Shown here: one piece after another, positions 46,022 to 55,696 of the stretch
How positions within the stretch are numbered: the stretch's first letter is position 1
Layout of the letters: each line of letters starts with the position of its first letter
Assembly: GCA_018000455.1 (NCBI GenBank)
Contig: JAGNJW010000007.1
Coordinates: forward strand, 119,061-183,060
Direction of reading: 5' to 3'
DNA: 64,000 nt
From: Acidobacteriota bacterium
GTDB taxonomy: Bacteria > Acidobacteriota > Vicinamibacteria > Vicinamibacterales > UBA2999
The notes under the pieces: model-generated
Told to the model about the DNA's origin: nothing
The model's database searches: none
The model's input: the letters and a program-made list of their open reading frames with translations, nothing else
Made by a program: the position numbers and the translations under genes

Positions 46022-46987
46022 TCAACCCAGCCAGGCGTGGAGGGTGCAGTCGCTGCGCACGTACTGCGCGCCAACCGCGACGTAGACGCGAACGGTGGCC
46101 ACATTGTGGAGCTGGGTCTGGGTCTCGGTGACCTCGCCCGCCGCGTGGTTGACGGCCGCCAGCTCGCGAATCAGGCCGGCATACGCACCGGGGTGCTCAC
46201 GCCGACAGGCGCCAAGACTGCCGGCCCAGAGGGTGACGCCACCAGCACTCGATGCCGGTTCCACGCGTCGCGTGCTGGCCCACCCGGCGAGTCCGCCCTT
46301 GCCGTTGTCGGCCACCACCATGCGGTCGGCCATGCGGCCGCCGCAGCACTGCCGGGCCCATTCGAGATAGAGCGCGTCACTGCGATCGCGCGGTAGCCAC
46401 GGGTCGAGTTGGAAGCGACCACGGAATCCGGCAAACGCCTCCGCGGTGATGGCCAGCACCTCGGCCTCGTCACGAGGTTCGAACGGGCGCACCTGCCCCA
46501 CGTCGCGCACCGGCGGCGGCGCCTGGCGGCGAGGGTGCGTGAAATAGGTCGCCAACACGTCCATCGTGCGAAACCCCGCCGCTTCGAGGGCGGCGATCGC
46601 CTCCATGTCGGCGACGTCGGCCTTGGCGGTGAGGTGGCGGATGCCGCGCGAACGGCACTCGGCCAGCACGCTGTCCAGCACGTGGGTCAGCAGCGGGCCG
46701 GGGGCCGCGGGCCCGCGCAGCCAGTCGATTCGCGCCATCGGCACGCCGAAGAACGTGGAATCCCAGGTGAGCGGCCGGCACGAGCCAATCACCGCGCCGG
46801 CGCCGGCGCCCGCCACCCGCATGAAATGGCCGTCCACCGCGCGGCTGCGCGCGATGTCGGCCATGAGCATGGCGTGCTGGCGGGTGCGCGGCCAGACGCG
46901 GTAATCGCGGTAGGGCTTGAACGGGTAGAGCCCCGCCAACTGGTCGAGGAGCGGCTCGTCGTCCGGCTGGAACTCGCGCACCGTCAC
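46022..46987 (-). CDS. tandem GNAT-fold N-acetyltransferase (WecD-like)
   Basis: The roughly 321-residue protein has two GNAT-like halves. The first has DSTFFGVPMARIDWLRG and an ECRSRGIRHLTAKADVADMEAI stretch. The second has the acetyl-CoA-type region VTETQTQLHNVATVRVYVAVGA. The DSTFFG and final stretch resemble dTDP-fucosamine acetyltransferases such as WecD, suggesting sugar-nucleotide or peptide N-acetylation. The frame could start with TTG at 47008, but GTG 46987 has a GAGGAG ribosome-binding site eight bases upstream and is preferred. Confidence 0.72.
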   Translation of the reverse strand: MTVREFQPDDEPLLDQLAGLYPFKPYRDYRVWPRTRQHAMLMADIARSRAVDGHFMRVAGAGAGAVIGSCRPLTWDSTFFGVPMARIDWLRGPAAPGPLLTHVLDSVLAECRSRGIRHLTAKADVADMEAIAALEAAGFRTMDVLATYFTHPRRQAPPPVRDVGQVRPFEPRDEAEVLAITAEAFAGFRGRFQLDPWLPRDRSDALYLEWARQCCGGRMADRMVVADNGKGGLAGWASTRRVEPASSAGGVTLWAGSLGACRREHPGAYAGLIRELAAVNHAAGEVTETQTQLHNVATVRVYVAVGAQYVRSDCTLHAWLG

Positions 46988-47205
46988 ATCGCGCTCCTCA
47001 TCACCCAACGCTTCTCGGGCACCACGAGACGAGCGACGGGCTCAGCCGCGGGCAGAGGCCTCGGGGCGGGCACGGCGGCTGCCACAGTTCGGGACGACAT
47101 GACGGGACCGGATCGCAGGACGACTCCGCAACTGCAGGGAGAAGGTGGCACGCGCCGCTCTACTATATGGCCGATGCGGCGACCTGCCGCGGGTAGGCTG
47201 TCGCG

Positions 47206-47449
47206 GTGACGCGCCGCCACTGGCTGGCCGCCCCGGCCGGAGTTTCTCCAGCGCTCATGACCGGGATCGGTCGGCCGCTACGGGCGCAGGTCAGCTCGCC
47301 GGCACCCGCAACGTCGCGCGGGGCGACTCGCCGCAGCCGATGCAGCGGATGCAGCGGATGCAGCGGATGGCAACGTGGACGCGGCGCGCCCTGGCCGGGG
47401 TGCCGGTGGCCCACAAGGATCGCGGCGTCGCACGGCTGCAATCGTCGCG
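47206..47449 (+). pseudogene. possible gene remnant with Tat-like start and tandem repeat
   Basis: GTG 47206 is preceded by TAGGCT six bases upstream, and the first residues (MTRRHWLAAPAGVSPALM) look like a twin-arginine signal. The frame then becomes a serine/glycine/cysteine-rich stretch produced by a 9-bp tandem repeat. In another frame, ALAGVPVAHKDRG (about 47388-47426) faintly recalls the amidase signature LxGxPVxxKD. The interval looks like a decayed gene, but no family can be named firmly. The rest of the interval 46988-47205 holds nothing I recognise. Confidence 0.25.
47340..47366. repeat. three 9-bp ATGCAGCGG tandem units
   Basis: ATGCAGCGG is repeated three times in a row, followed by a partial ATGG. 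A period of nine keeps the reading frame. It lies inside the decayed interval before the disrupted glycosyltransferase-like gene. Confidence 0.85.
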
Positions 47450-48871
47450 ATGTCGAACGAGACTTGGCCGGCACGGCGCTGGCTTGACCGTGATCTCGTG
47501 GTTGGCGCCGCCGTGACCGTTCTGGCGGGCCTGGTCCGTGTCGCCTTCATCGCTTCGACACCGGCGTCGGCGCCGCTCTCGGATATGGCCGAGTACTGGG
47601 AGCGGGCGCTGTACCTTTTCCGACACGGCCAGTTGTATCCAGACAGCTGGCGCATGCCCGGCTTGCCCGTGGCGTTGTCGGCGGCATTCATCGCTGTGGG
47701 TCACGCCTCGCTCGAGGCGGCGCGAGGACTCAATGTGCTGGCTGGGATGCTGGCCGCGGCCTGACCTACGGGCTGGCACGTCGCTCCGCCCCGAGCGGCT
47801 GGACTGCGGGCGCGGCGGCCGTCGTCGCCGTGTATCCGAGTCTCATCGTCTACGCGAATCTGGTGGCCACCGAGTCGCTGGCAATCGTACCGATCCTCGG
47901 CGCACTCGTCGCGGCCACCTACCCAACCTACCGCGGCGCGTGTGCGCTGGGCGCGCTGATGGGTGTGGCGGTGCTCATCCGTTCGGCGAGTGTCGCCTTG
48001 CTTCCAGCGGCGGTCGCAGCTGGCCTTTACTCCCCCCCGGGGGGGACCGGCGCGGTCGGTGCCGGGTCGGTCCGCGCGCGCAACGTGGCGACTGCGCGGC
48101 TCGCGGCTTGCCGTCACCGCCAGCGCGATGTATCTCACATTGCTCCCGTGGTGATGGCACAACTACGACCTTCACCGCGCGTTCGTACCGTTCGACACGA
48201 CCGGCGGGCTGAACGTGCTGATCGGTGCCGTCCCCAACGCGTCCGGACGGTGGGACTGGTCGGCTGTTGGCCAGCTTCAACAAACCGAACTGGCAGGCAT
48301 CGACGTGACCACACCGGCCGGCTCAAGTCTGGCGACCTCGCGGGCGCTCGGTCACATCGCGCGTGACACGCGCGGCTGGCTGGCGTTGATCCCTGCGAAG
48401 TTGGCGGGCCTGTTCGCGCTGGAAGGCCGGGAACAGGCCTATCTCTATTCGATCGGCTATTTCGGGCCGGACCACGACGACGTCATCGGCTGGTGGGCCT
48501 GGGTGATACTTGCCTCCTTTCCGCTGCTGGTCCTGGCCGCCGCCGCTGGAGTGGCGGTTGACGGCGGGGTGACCCGCGCCGTGGCCGCACCGGCACTCTG
48601 CTTCGTCGCCGGCACCGTCGTCATGCACGCTGCGTCGTTCGGCGATCCACGCTTCCACTTGCCGCTCGTGCCGGCACTGGCGGTACTGGCGACCGGACTG
48701 TCACGACAACCGCGGCGGATGATCGCGACGCGCGTCGCCTGGCTCGCGGTGCTCTACATCTGCCTGGTCCCCGCGTGGTACGCTCAGCTCGCAAACTACA
48801 TGGACCATCTTCCCGTCCTGACTGCGCCAGGCGGCTGGCAGAGTCACCTTTCGTTCGACGACCTGCTGTGA
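47450..48871 (+). pseudogene. disrupted membrane glycosyltransferase-like gene (paralogue of 51368-52693)
   Basis: The intact paralogue at 51368 reads through without breaks, but here the protein is split. ATG 47450 starts a frame containing SDMAEYWERALYLFRHGQLYPDSWRMPG, which ends at 47764. The homologous sequence continues in another frame (LTYGLARRSAPSGW, then VYPSLIVYANLVATESL). A one-base loss near 47755-47761 explains this. A C7G7 run at 48032-48045 lies where the frame shifts back. A TGA at 48152-48154 between two TGG codons breaks it once more. The last part (GGLNVLIGAVPNASG, LIPAKLAGLFALEGREQAYLYSIGYFG, DPRFHLPLVPALAVLATGL) is collinear with the paralogue. It is a pseudogene unless the homopolymer indels are sequencing errors; the TGA would still remain. 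Confidence 0.8.
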
Positions 48872-51315
48872 CGTTCACCTATCTCGGCCTCGGCCTCACG
48901 ATGCTCGCCACGTTGCTGCTCGAGATCGTCGACAGCCGCCTGCTTTCGGTCGTCACCTGGTATCACCTGTCGTTCGTGGCCATCTCGGTGGCGATGCTCG
49001 GTGCCTCGGCCGGGGCCGTGGCCGTGTTCGTCTCGCCGACGCGCTTCCCGGTGGCGGACAGCCCCCGGCAGCTCGCCCTGTGGGCGGGCCGCTTCGCCAT
49101 CGTGCTGCCGCTGTCGCACCTGCTGTCGCTGGCGATTCCGATACCGGACGGCCAAGCGTGGACGGCGATGGATCTGGTGGTGCTGGCGCTCGCCCTCGGC
49201 ATCGTGGCGGCACCGTTCGCGCTCGGGGGCATCGTGACGACGCTCGCCCTGACGCGCACCGACGCCCCGGTGGGACGTCTCTACGCCGCGGATCTCCTCG
49301 GTGCGGCCATCGGCTGCCTGGCGGCGGTGGCGCTCCTCGACGCCACCAACCTCAGCGCGGCGGCCTTTGCGGCGGCGGCCTTTGCCGCGCTCGGCGCGCT
49401 CGCCTTTCGCCGGGCGGCGGGAATGACACTGGGGCTGGCCGTGCCCGTGACGCTCCTCGTGGCGCTCGCGGCGATGAGCGTCAACGTCAGGAGCGAAGCC
49501 ATTCGCGTGCTGTATCCGAAGAACCGCTTGGCCTGGTCCCAACCGATCCTGGCCAGCTTGTGGAACAGCCACGCCCACATTTTGGCGTTCCGGCCCACGG
49601 TGGGTCCGGCCTTCTACTGGGGCGGCGGCGACGGCTCCGAGCAGTTCCAGAACAACCAGGCGTTTGTCGTCGTCGACGGCGAGGCCGGGACGCCGATGAC
49701 CGAATGGGATGGCAACCCGGCATCCCTCGACTGGGTGTCGTACGACGTCACCGCGCTGCCCTATCATCTGCGCAAGGCCGGCACGGTCGGCATCGTCGGC
49801 GTCGGCGGCGGCCGCGACATCCTGTCGGCCATCTGGAGCGGCAGCCCGTCGATCACGGCCGTCGAGATCAACGACAACATCGTGGCGCTGCTCACCGAGC
49901 ACGCCCGACGCTTCACGAAGATCGCCGACTACCCGGGCGTGTCGCTCGTGCACGACGAGGGTCGCGCCTATCTCACCCGCACCAACGAGCAGTTCGACGT
50001 GCTGCAGATGTCGCTCGTCGACACCTGGGCGGCGACTGGTGCTGGGGCCTTCACGCTCAGCGAAAACGGCCTCTACACCCGCGAGGCCTGGCGCATCTTT
50101 CTCGACCGTCTGACGCCCACGGGCATCATCAGCGTGTCGCGCTGGTTCTCACCGGGTCAGGCGTCCGAGACGAGCCGGCTCATCGCACTGGCCGTGAGCG
50201 CCCTCGTCGACCGCGGCGCCACGACGCCCCTGCAGCACATGGCGCTCGTGGCCAGGCACAACGTGGCGACCTTGCTCGTGTCACCGGCGCCGTTCAGTCC
50301 CGCCGATCTCGACGAGATCGACGCCGTGAGCCGGGCCCGCGGCTTCACGGTGCTGGCTTCGTCGCGCCAGCCGAGCGCGGACCCGCGGCTGGCCGGGATC
50401 CTCGCGAGCACGTCGCAGGCCGCCCTTACGGCGGCGGTGTCCGACCCGATGTTCGACTATCTGCCGCCGACCGACGCGCGTCCGTTCTTCTTCAACATGG
50501 TGCGGCCAGGCGCCTGGCTGACGACGCTTGCGGCGCCGGATGGCGGCGTGATTGCCGGCAACCTGAGGGCCACCGGCACGCTGGTGGCGATTCTCGCCGT
50601 GTCGCTCGTGTTCGTGGCCGGCACCATCGTGCTGCCCTTGCTCGTGCGGGGACGTCCGGCCATGCCGGGACGGAGTCTCTCGGCCGGACTCGGCTACTTC
50701 ACGCTCATCGGCACGGCGTTCATGTGCGCGCAGGTGGCGTTCCTGCAGCGTTTCTCGGTGCTGCTCGGCCATCCCACCTACGCGTTCGTCGTCGTGCTCT
50801 TCTCGATGATCCTCTTCGCGGGTCTCGGCAGTTATCTCTCGGAACGCGTCGTGGGTGGGCGCGGCGAGCGCTTTGCGCCCTGCACGTGGCTGCTGGCAGT
50901 GGGATTGGCCGCCATCGCGTTTTCGATCGCTGGCATCTGCGCCACCGCCGTGGCGTGGCCGACCGCGGCCCGCATCGCGACGGTGGTAGCGGTGGTGGCG
51001 CCGTTGTCTCTGCTCATGGGCCTGTGCTTCCCCCACGGCGCCCGGCTCGTGCAGTCGCGCGATGAGTCGGCGCTGGCCTGGATGTGGGGCGCCAACGGTG
51101 CGGCCGGCGTCGTCGCCTCGATCGGCGCGGTGATGATCTCGATGACGCTCGGCATCGAGGCGAACCTGTGGGTGGCGGGAGCCGCCTACGCCGTGCTGCC
51201 GCTCGTGGCGTCGGGGATTGCCACGCTTGGCGTGGCGTCGGCAGCGACGACGCGCGGCATGACGCCGGCACGGGCGTCTGGCGGCACGACGCCGTCCGAG
51301 GCGGCCGGCGCGTGA
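48868..51315 (+). CDS. membrane-embedded spermidine synthase-like protein
   Basis: The 815-residue protein has about six membrane helices in its first 200 residues, then a soluble domain of the polyamine aminopropyltransferase / SAM-methyltransferase fold (VGIVGVGGGRDILSAIWSG, AVEINDNIVALL, DVLQMSLVDTWAATGAGAFTLSENGLYTREAW), then about six more helices from residue 570 on. The GGGRD and VEIN motifs give the nucleotide-binding site. Such membrane-flanked proteins are found near glycosyltransferases and may modify lipid-linked polymers; true spermidine synthesis is not implied. GTG 48868 overlaps the stop of the disrupted gene, and the intact glycosyltransferase-like gene follows after 52 bases. 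Confidence 0.8.
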   Translation: MTFTYLGLGLTMLATLLLEIVDSRLLSVVTWYHLSFVAISVAMLGASAGAVAVFVSPTRFPVADSPRQLALWAGRFAIVLPLSHLLSLAIPIPDGQAWTAMDLVVLALALGIVAAPFALGGIVTTLALTRTDAPVGRLYAADLLGAAIGCLAAVALLDATNLSAAAFAAAAFAALGALAFRRAAGMTLGLAVPVTLLVALAAMSVNVRSEAIRVLYPKNRLAWSQPILASLWNSHAHILAFRPTVGPAFYWGGGDGSEQFQNNQAFVVVDGEAGTPMTEWDGNPASLDWVSYDVTALPYHLRKAGTVGIVGVGGGRDILSAIWSGSPSITAVEINDNIVALLTEHARRFTKIADYPGVSLVHDEGRAYLTRTNEQFDVLQMSLVDTWAATGAGAFTLSENGLYTREAWRIFLDRLTPTGIISVSRWFSPGQASETSRLIALAVSALVDRGATTPLQHMALVARHNVATLLVSPAPFSPADLDEIDAVSRARGFTVLASSRQPSADPRLAGILASTSQAALTAAVSDPMFDYLPPTDARPFFFNMVRPGAWLTTLAAPDGGVIAGNLRATGTLVAILAVSLVFVAGTIVLPLLVRGRPAMPGRSLSAGLGYFTLIGTAFMCAQVAFLQRFSVLLGHPTYAFVVVLFSMILFAGLGSYLSERVVGGRGERFAPCTWLLAVGLAAIAFSIAGICATAVAWPTAARIATVVAVVAPLSLLMGLCFPHGARLVQSRDESALAWMWGANGAAGVVASIGAVMISMTLGIEANLWVAGAAYAVLPLVASGIATLGVASAATTRGMTPARASGGTTPSEAAGA

Positions 51316-51367
51316 GCGCCGAACCGATAACGAGCGCGGGCGCCGAACCGCCAGTGGGCGCAGGCTC

Positions 51368-52693
51368 GTGATCGGCATCGCTGGCTGGGCGGCGGTGACC
51401 GTGGCCGCGCGCCTGGCCGTGTCGTGGGCCTCGGCCGATGCCGGGGTGTTCGCCGACATGGCGCAGTACCACGAACGCGCCGTGCACTTGGCGACGAACG
51501 GCTCGCTCTATCCGGATGCGCTGCGTGGGCCGGGCTACCCGGCGCTCCTCGCCTTGACCTACCGCCTGTTCGGCGTCTCGTTCTGGTGGGCGCGCGTGGC
51601 CAATGCGCTCGTCGGCGGCGCACTCGCGCTGCTCACCGGATGGCTCGCCCGGCGAGCCGGGGCCGGCGAACGGGCCTGGATCGCGAGTGCGATCGTGGCC
51701 CTTTATCCCGCGCTCGTCCTGTCGTCCGTGTATCTCATGCCGGAGGGCCTCTACACGCTGCTGGCAGTGCTCGCGCTGCTGCTCGTCGGCCATCGCTCGC
51801 TCGGGATCGCGGCGGCCGCTGGGGCGGTTGCGGGCATGGCGATGCTGACCCGATCGGTGGGCGTGACGCTCGTCGTCGTGGCGGCAGCTGTGCAGGCCTG
51901 GACCGTCGTGACGAGCGCGGCCGCGGCGAAGGTCGCCGGCGCGCGGCTGGCCGTGTTCGTCGGCGCGTGCGCGCTGGTGCTGGCGCCGTGGTTGCTCTTC
52001 ACGACGCGCGTGGCCGGCGGGCCGCTGCTCGACACAACTAGCGGGATGAACGTGCTGCTCGGCAATCATGCCGGCGCCACGGGCCGGCTCGACATGGCGG
52101 ACGACCTGCCACTGCGGCAGGCGCACGTGTTCGGAGCGGCCAGCGAGGCCGACGCCAACGCCCGCGCCCTGCGCGCGGGCGTGGCGTGGGCGGTGAACCA
52201 TCCCGCCGCGTCGATGCGACTGGCCGGTGCCAAGCTCGGGTACCTCTTCGGCCTCGAGGGTCGCGAGCACGCGTGGGGCTACTCGGCGGGCTACTTCGGC
52301 GAGCGCCGAGCGGCGACGGTAATGGCGTGGGGCGGGCTGCTCATCGCATCGTTCCCGCTCCTCATGGCGGGCGCGGTGCTCGGCCTGGTCCGGGCCCGCG
52401 GAGCGTGGCAGCCCGTCCATGTGGCGCTGGCCGCCTTCGTTGTCGCAACCGGCGCGCTGCATGTGGTCAGCTTCGGCGAGAGCCGCTTCCATCTGCCGCT
52501 CGTGCCGGTGCTCGCCGTGGCCGCGAGCCTTGGCGTGGGCCCGGTCACGTCGATTGGAAAAGGACGACTGATGCTGGCCGGAATCGTCGTGGCGGGGCTG
52601 GCCTCGGCGTGGGTGGGCCAGGCGCCTGAGTTGCTGGACGCGCTCAGGGCCCTCCGCGCCCCCGACGGCTGGGTCACACCCCGTCCGTATTGA
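51368..52693 (+). CDS. membrane glycosyltransferase-like protein (GT39/ArnT-like)
   Basis: The 441-residue protein has about ten membrane helices. An early luminal loop contains ADMAQYHERAVHL, which holds the acidic residues expected of polyprenyl-phosphate-dependent GT-C enzymes. GMNVLLGNHAGATG and GYLFGLEGREHAWGYSAGYFGE lie in the second half. A SRFHLPLVPVLAV segment precedes the last helix. It would transfer a sugar from a lipid carrier at the outer membrane face. A paralogue, now disrupted, lies 3.9 kb upstream with the spermidine-synthase-like gene between the two copies. Confidence 0.75.
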   Translation: MIGIAGWAAVTVAARLAVSWASADAGVFADMAQYHERAVHLATNGSLYPDALRGPGYPALLALTYRLFGVSFWWARVANALVGGALALLTGWLARRAGAGERAWIASAIVALYPALVLSSVYLMPEGLYTLLAVLALLLVGHRSLGIAAAAGAVAGMAMLTRSVGVTLVVVAAAVQAWTVVTSAAAAKVAGARLAVFVGACALVLAPWLLFTTRVAGGPLLDTTSGMNVLLGNHAGATGRLDMADDLPLRQAHVFGAASEADANARALRAGVAWAVNHPAASMRLAGAKLGYLFGLEGREHAWGYSAGYFGERRAATVMAWGGLLIASFPLLMAGAVLGLVRARGAWQPVHVALAAFVVATGALHVVSFGESRFHLPLVPVLAVAASLGVGPVTSIGKGRLMLAGIVVAGLASAWVGQAPELLDALRALRAPDGWVTPRPY

Positions 52694-52695
52694 TG

Positions 52696-52749
52696 CCCTG
52701 TCCCGACTGGCACGACGATTGCGCAGAATTCGTGCCAGTTGGGACAGGG
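52696..52749. repeat. REP-like palindrome, copy 1
   Basis: Arms CCCTGTCCCGACTGGCACGA and its near-complement pair over 20 bp with one G/T mismatch, enclosing a centre with TGCGCA. The element starts two bases after the stop codon of the glycosyltransferase-like gene and lies upstream of the M14 gene. It shares its layout with copies 2 and 3. Confidence 0.85.
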
Positions 52750-52799
52750 GCAGGCTGCGTTTCTGCCACACTAGGCCTCTGACTTCGAGGTCCAGCCCA

Positions 52800-55595
52800 A
52801 TGCGCACCAGCCTTCGCCGCTCCGTTCTCGCCTCCACCCTTGCCGTGCTGTTTCTGGCGGCCGCCGTCACCTTGCTGGCCCAGCCGGCGCGGGTCACGGT
52901 GCCGCGCCTCACGGCGCCGGAGGCCTTCTTTGGCCATCAAATCGGCGCCGACTTCGTGCTGCCGAACTACACCAAGTTCACCGAATACGTGCGGCTCCTG
53001 GACAAGGAGTCCGATCGGATGGTCGTGCAGTCGATCGGCACGACCGCCGAGGGCCGCGATCAGCTGATGACGATCATCACGGCGCCAGAGAACTTCAAGA
53101 AGCTCGATCGCTACCGCGGGATCGCGCGCCGCCTCGCCCTGGCCGAGGGTCTCACCGACGTCACCGCCCGCGCGCTCGCCAAAGAGGGCAAGGCCGTCAT
53201 CTGGATCGACGGCGGCCTGCACGCCACCGAGGTGCTCGGCGCGCAGCAGCTGCTCGAAACCATCTGGCAGTTCGCGAGCAAAACCGACGACGAGACGCTG
53301 CGCATCCTGCGCGACACGATCATTCTTGCCTCGCACGCCAATCCCGACGGCATGGAACTCGTGTCCGACTGGTACATGCGCAAGCCGACGCCCACCGAGC
53401 GCAGCACCGGACAGATTCCGCGGCTCTACCAAAAATACGTCGGCCACGACAATAACCGCGACTTCTACTCGATGAACCAGCCGGAGAGCACCAACATCAA
53501 CCGCGTGCTCTACCGCGAGTGGTACCCGCAGATCGTCTACAACCACCATCAGACGGGCCCGACCGGCACGGTGATGTTCTCGCCGCCCTTCCGCGATCCG
53601 TTCAACTACGCGTTCGACCCACTGGTCGTGAACACGCTCGATCAAGTGGGCTCGGCCATGCACGCGCGCTTCGACGCCGAGGGCAAGCCGGGCGTCACCA
53701 CGCGTTCGGGCTCGAACTACTCCACGTGGTGGAACGGCGGCCTGCGCACGATGGTCTACTTCCACAACCAAGTGGGCCTGCTCACCGAGACCATCGGCAA
53801 CCCGACGCCCGAGCAGATCGGCTTCGTGCCCGATCGCCTGATCCCGCGCGGCGACTACGCAGCCCCGATCGCGCCACAGACGTGGCACTTCCGCCAATCG
53901 ATCGATTACTCGATCACGGCCAACTATGCCGTGCTCGACTTCGCGCAGCGCTACAAGGAAACGCTTCTCTACAACATCTACGTGATGGGCCGCAACGCCA
54001 TCCGCCGCGGCTCGAGCGACACCTGGACCGACTACCCGCGGCGGGTCGCCGAAGTGAAGGCCGAGATCGCCAAGGACATGAAGCTGGAGCCGGGCGATCC
54101 CAGGATGGTGGCTGGCGGACGCGCCCAGACCGTACCGGCGAAGTATTTCGAGCTCCTGCGCAAGCCCGAGTGGCGTGACGCGCGCGCCTACGTGCTGCCG
54201 TTGGATCAGGGGGATTTCCTGACCTCCACGAAGTTCGTGAACGCGCTCATCAAGGCGGGCGTGACCGTGCATCGCGCCACGGCCGCCTTCAGCGCTGGCG
54301 GCAAGCAGTATCCGGCTGGATCGTACGTGGTGAAGGCGGCGCAGGCGTTTCGTCCGCATGTCATCGACATGTTCGAACCGCAGGATCACCCGAACGACTT
54401 CCAGTATCCCGGCGGGCCGCCGATTCCGCCCTACGACAACGCCGGCTGGACGCTGGCGTTTCAGATGGGCGTGGTGTTCGATCGGCACCTCGAGAACGTG
54501 GACGGGCCGTTCGAGGCGCTGACCGATCTGGCCAGGCCCGCACCGGGCGCGGTGTCGTCGCCCGCGGGCACGACCGGCTACGCCATCGCCCACAAGCACA
54601 ACGACGCGTTTGTCGTGGTGAATCGCCTCTTGAAGGCGGGGGAAGAAGCCTACTTTGTGGCCGATCGCCGCTGGCAGAGCAGCGATGGCACGGGCGCGAT
54701 CTACGTGCCGGCCAAGGCGTCTACCGCGGCGGTGCTGCAGAAGGCGGCAACGGACCTCGGCATCAGCGCGACGGGCGTCGCCGAGCGGCCGGCTGGTGCG
54801 CTGCACACGCTGCGCAAGCCGCGCATCGGCCTCTGGGACCAGTACGGCGGCTCGATGCCATCGGGACACGTCCGCTGGCTGCTCGAACAGTTCGAGTTCG
54901 ACTTCGAGGTGGTGTTCCCGCAGTCGCTCGATGCCGGGAATCTCAACGCCAGATACGACGTCCTGCTGTTCCCGGATGGCGGCATCCCGGAGAATGCCGG
55001 CGGCGGTGGGTTCTTCGGGCGACAGCCGAAGGCGGAAGAGATCCCGGAGCAGTACCGCGCGCACCTCGGCAGCGTCACGATCGACAAGACAATCCCGCAG
55101 CTCAAGCAGTTCGCGGAGGCCGGCGGCGTCATCGTGGCCTTCGGTGGGTCGGCCGTGCTCGGCCATCACTTGGGGTTGCCGATTCGTGACCATCTCGTGG
55201 AAGTGACGACGGCGGGTGGCGAACGCGCACTGCCCCGTGACAAGTACTACGTGCCGGGATCGATTCTGCGCGTGGCGGTCGAGAACACATCGCCGCTCGC
55301 GTTCGGCCTCGGGCGCGAGGTAGACGTGCTCTTCGAGAACAGCCCGGTGCTGGAGCTGGCGCCAGACGCGTCGCTCAAGGGCGTGCGGCCGGTGGCGTGG
55401 TTCGGAGACCAGGCGCCCCTGCGCTCGGGCTGGGCGTGGGGCCAGCACTACCTCCGAGGCGGTGCAGCCGCGGTCGAGGCTCGCTTGGGCAAGGGCAAAG
55501 TGTTCCTCTTCGGCCCCGAGATCACCTTCCGCGCCCAGCCGCACGGCACCTTCAAGTTCCTGTTCAACAGCATCTACTACGGCGCCGCCGAGTAG
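52800..55595 (+). CDS. M14 family zinc carboxypeptidase, exported
   Basis: The 931-residue protein has a signal peptide (about 1-28, ending TLLAQ). The M14 domain follows, with zinc ligands His141 and Glu144 in GGLHATE and a third histidine at 249 or 250 in YNHHQTGPTG. DSDRMVVQSIGTTAEGRD and HANPDGMEL are typical of the group. The long C-terminal extension of about residues 500-930 includes a flavodoxin- or GATase-like segment (YDVLLFPDGGIPENAG) of unknown role. It should cleave peptides in the periplasm. REP-like palindromes sit on both sides of the gene. Confidence 0.88.
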   Translation: MRTSLRRSVLASTLAVLFLAAAVTLLAQPARVTVPRLTAPEAFFGHQIGADFVLPNYTKFTEYVRLLDKESDRMVVQSIGTTAEGRDQLMTIITAPENFKKLDRYRGIARRLALAEGLTDVTARALAKEGKAVIWIDGGLHATEVLGAQQLLETIWQFASKTDDETLRILRDTIILASHANPDGMELVSDWYMRKPTPTERSTGQIPRLYQKYVGHDNNRDFYSMNQPESTNINRVLYREWYPQIVYNHHQTGPTGTVMFSPPFRDPFNYAFDPLVVNTLDQVGSAMHARFDAEGKPGVTTRSGSNYSTWWNGGLRTMVYFHNQVGLLTETIGNPTPEQIGFVPDRLIPRGDYAAPIAPQTWHFRQSIDYSITANYAVLDFAQRYKETLLYNIYVMGRNAIRRGSSDTWTDYPRRVAEVKAEIAKDMKLEPGDPRMVAGGRAQTVPAKYFELLRKPEWRDARAYVLPLDQGDFLTSTKFVNALIKAGVTVHRATAAFSAGGKQYPAGSYVVKAAQAFRPHVIDMFEPQDHPNDFQYPGGPPIPPYDNAGWTLAFQMGVVFDRHLENVDGPFEALTDLARPAPGAVSSPAGTTGYAIAHKHNDAFVVVNRLLKAGEEAYFVADRRWQSSDGTGAIYVPAKASTAAVLQKAATDLGISATGVAERPAGALHTLRKPRIGLWDQYGGSMPSGHVRWLLEQFEFDFEVVFPQSLDAGNLNARYDVLLFPDGGIPENAGGGGFFGRQPKAEEIPEQYRAHLGSVTIDKTIPQLKQFAEAGGVIVAFGGSAVLGHHLGLPIRDHLVEVTTAGGERALPRDKYYVPGSILRVAVENTSPLAFGLGREVDVLFENSPVLELAPDASLKGVRPVAWFGDQAPLRSGWAWGQHYLRGGAAAVEARLGKGKVFLFGPEITFRAQPHGTFKFLFNSIYYGAAE

Positions 55596-55597
55596 CC

Positions 55598-55651
55598 CCC
55601 TGCCCCGAATGGCACAAGAGCTGCGCAGCTTTTGTGCCATTCGGGGCAGGG
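55598..55651. repeat. REP-like palindrome, copy 2 (5' flank of transposase)
   Basis: Arms of 20 bases, CCCTGCCCCGAATGGCACAA and its exact complement, surround a centre that is itself palindromic (AGCTGCGCAGCT). The element lies two bases after the M14 stop codon and 45 bases before the transposase gene. A GTAG tetranucleotide lies just before it (55592-55595), as in many REP elements, although it includes the stop codon. Confidence 0.9.
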
Positions 55652-55696
55652 CAATCGCTGGCCCATCGATTGCAACGTGGGACCCGGGTCCCACTC

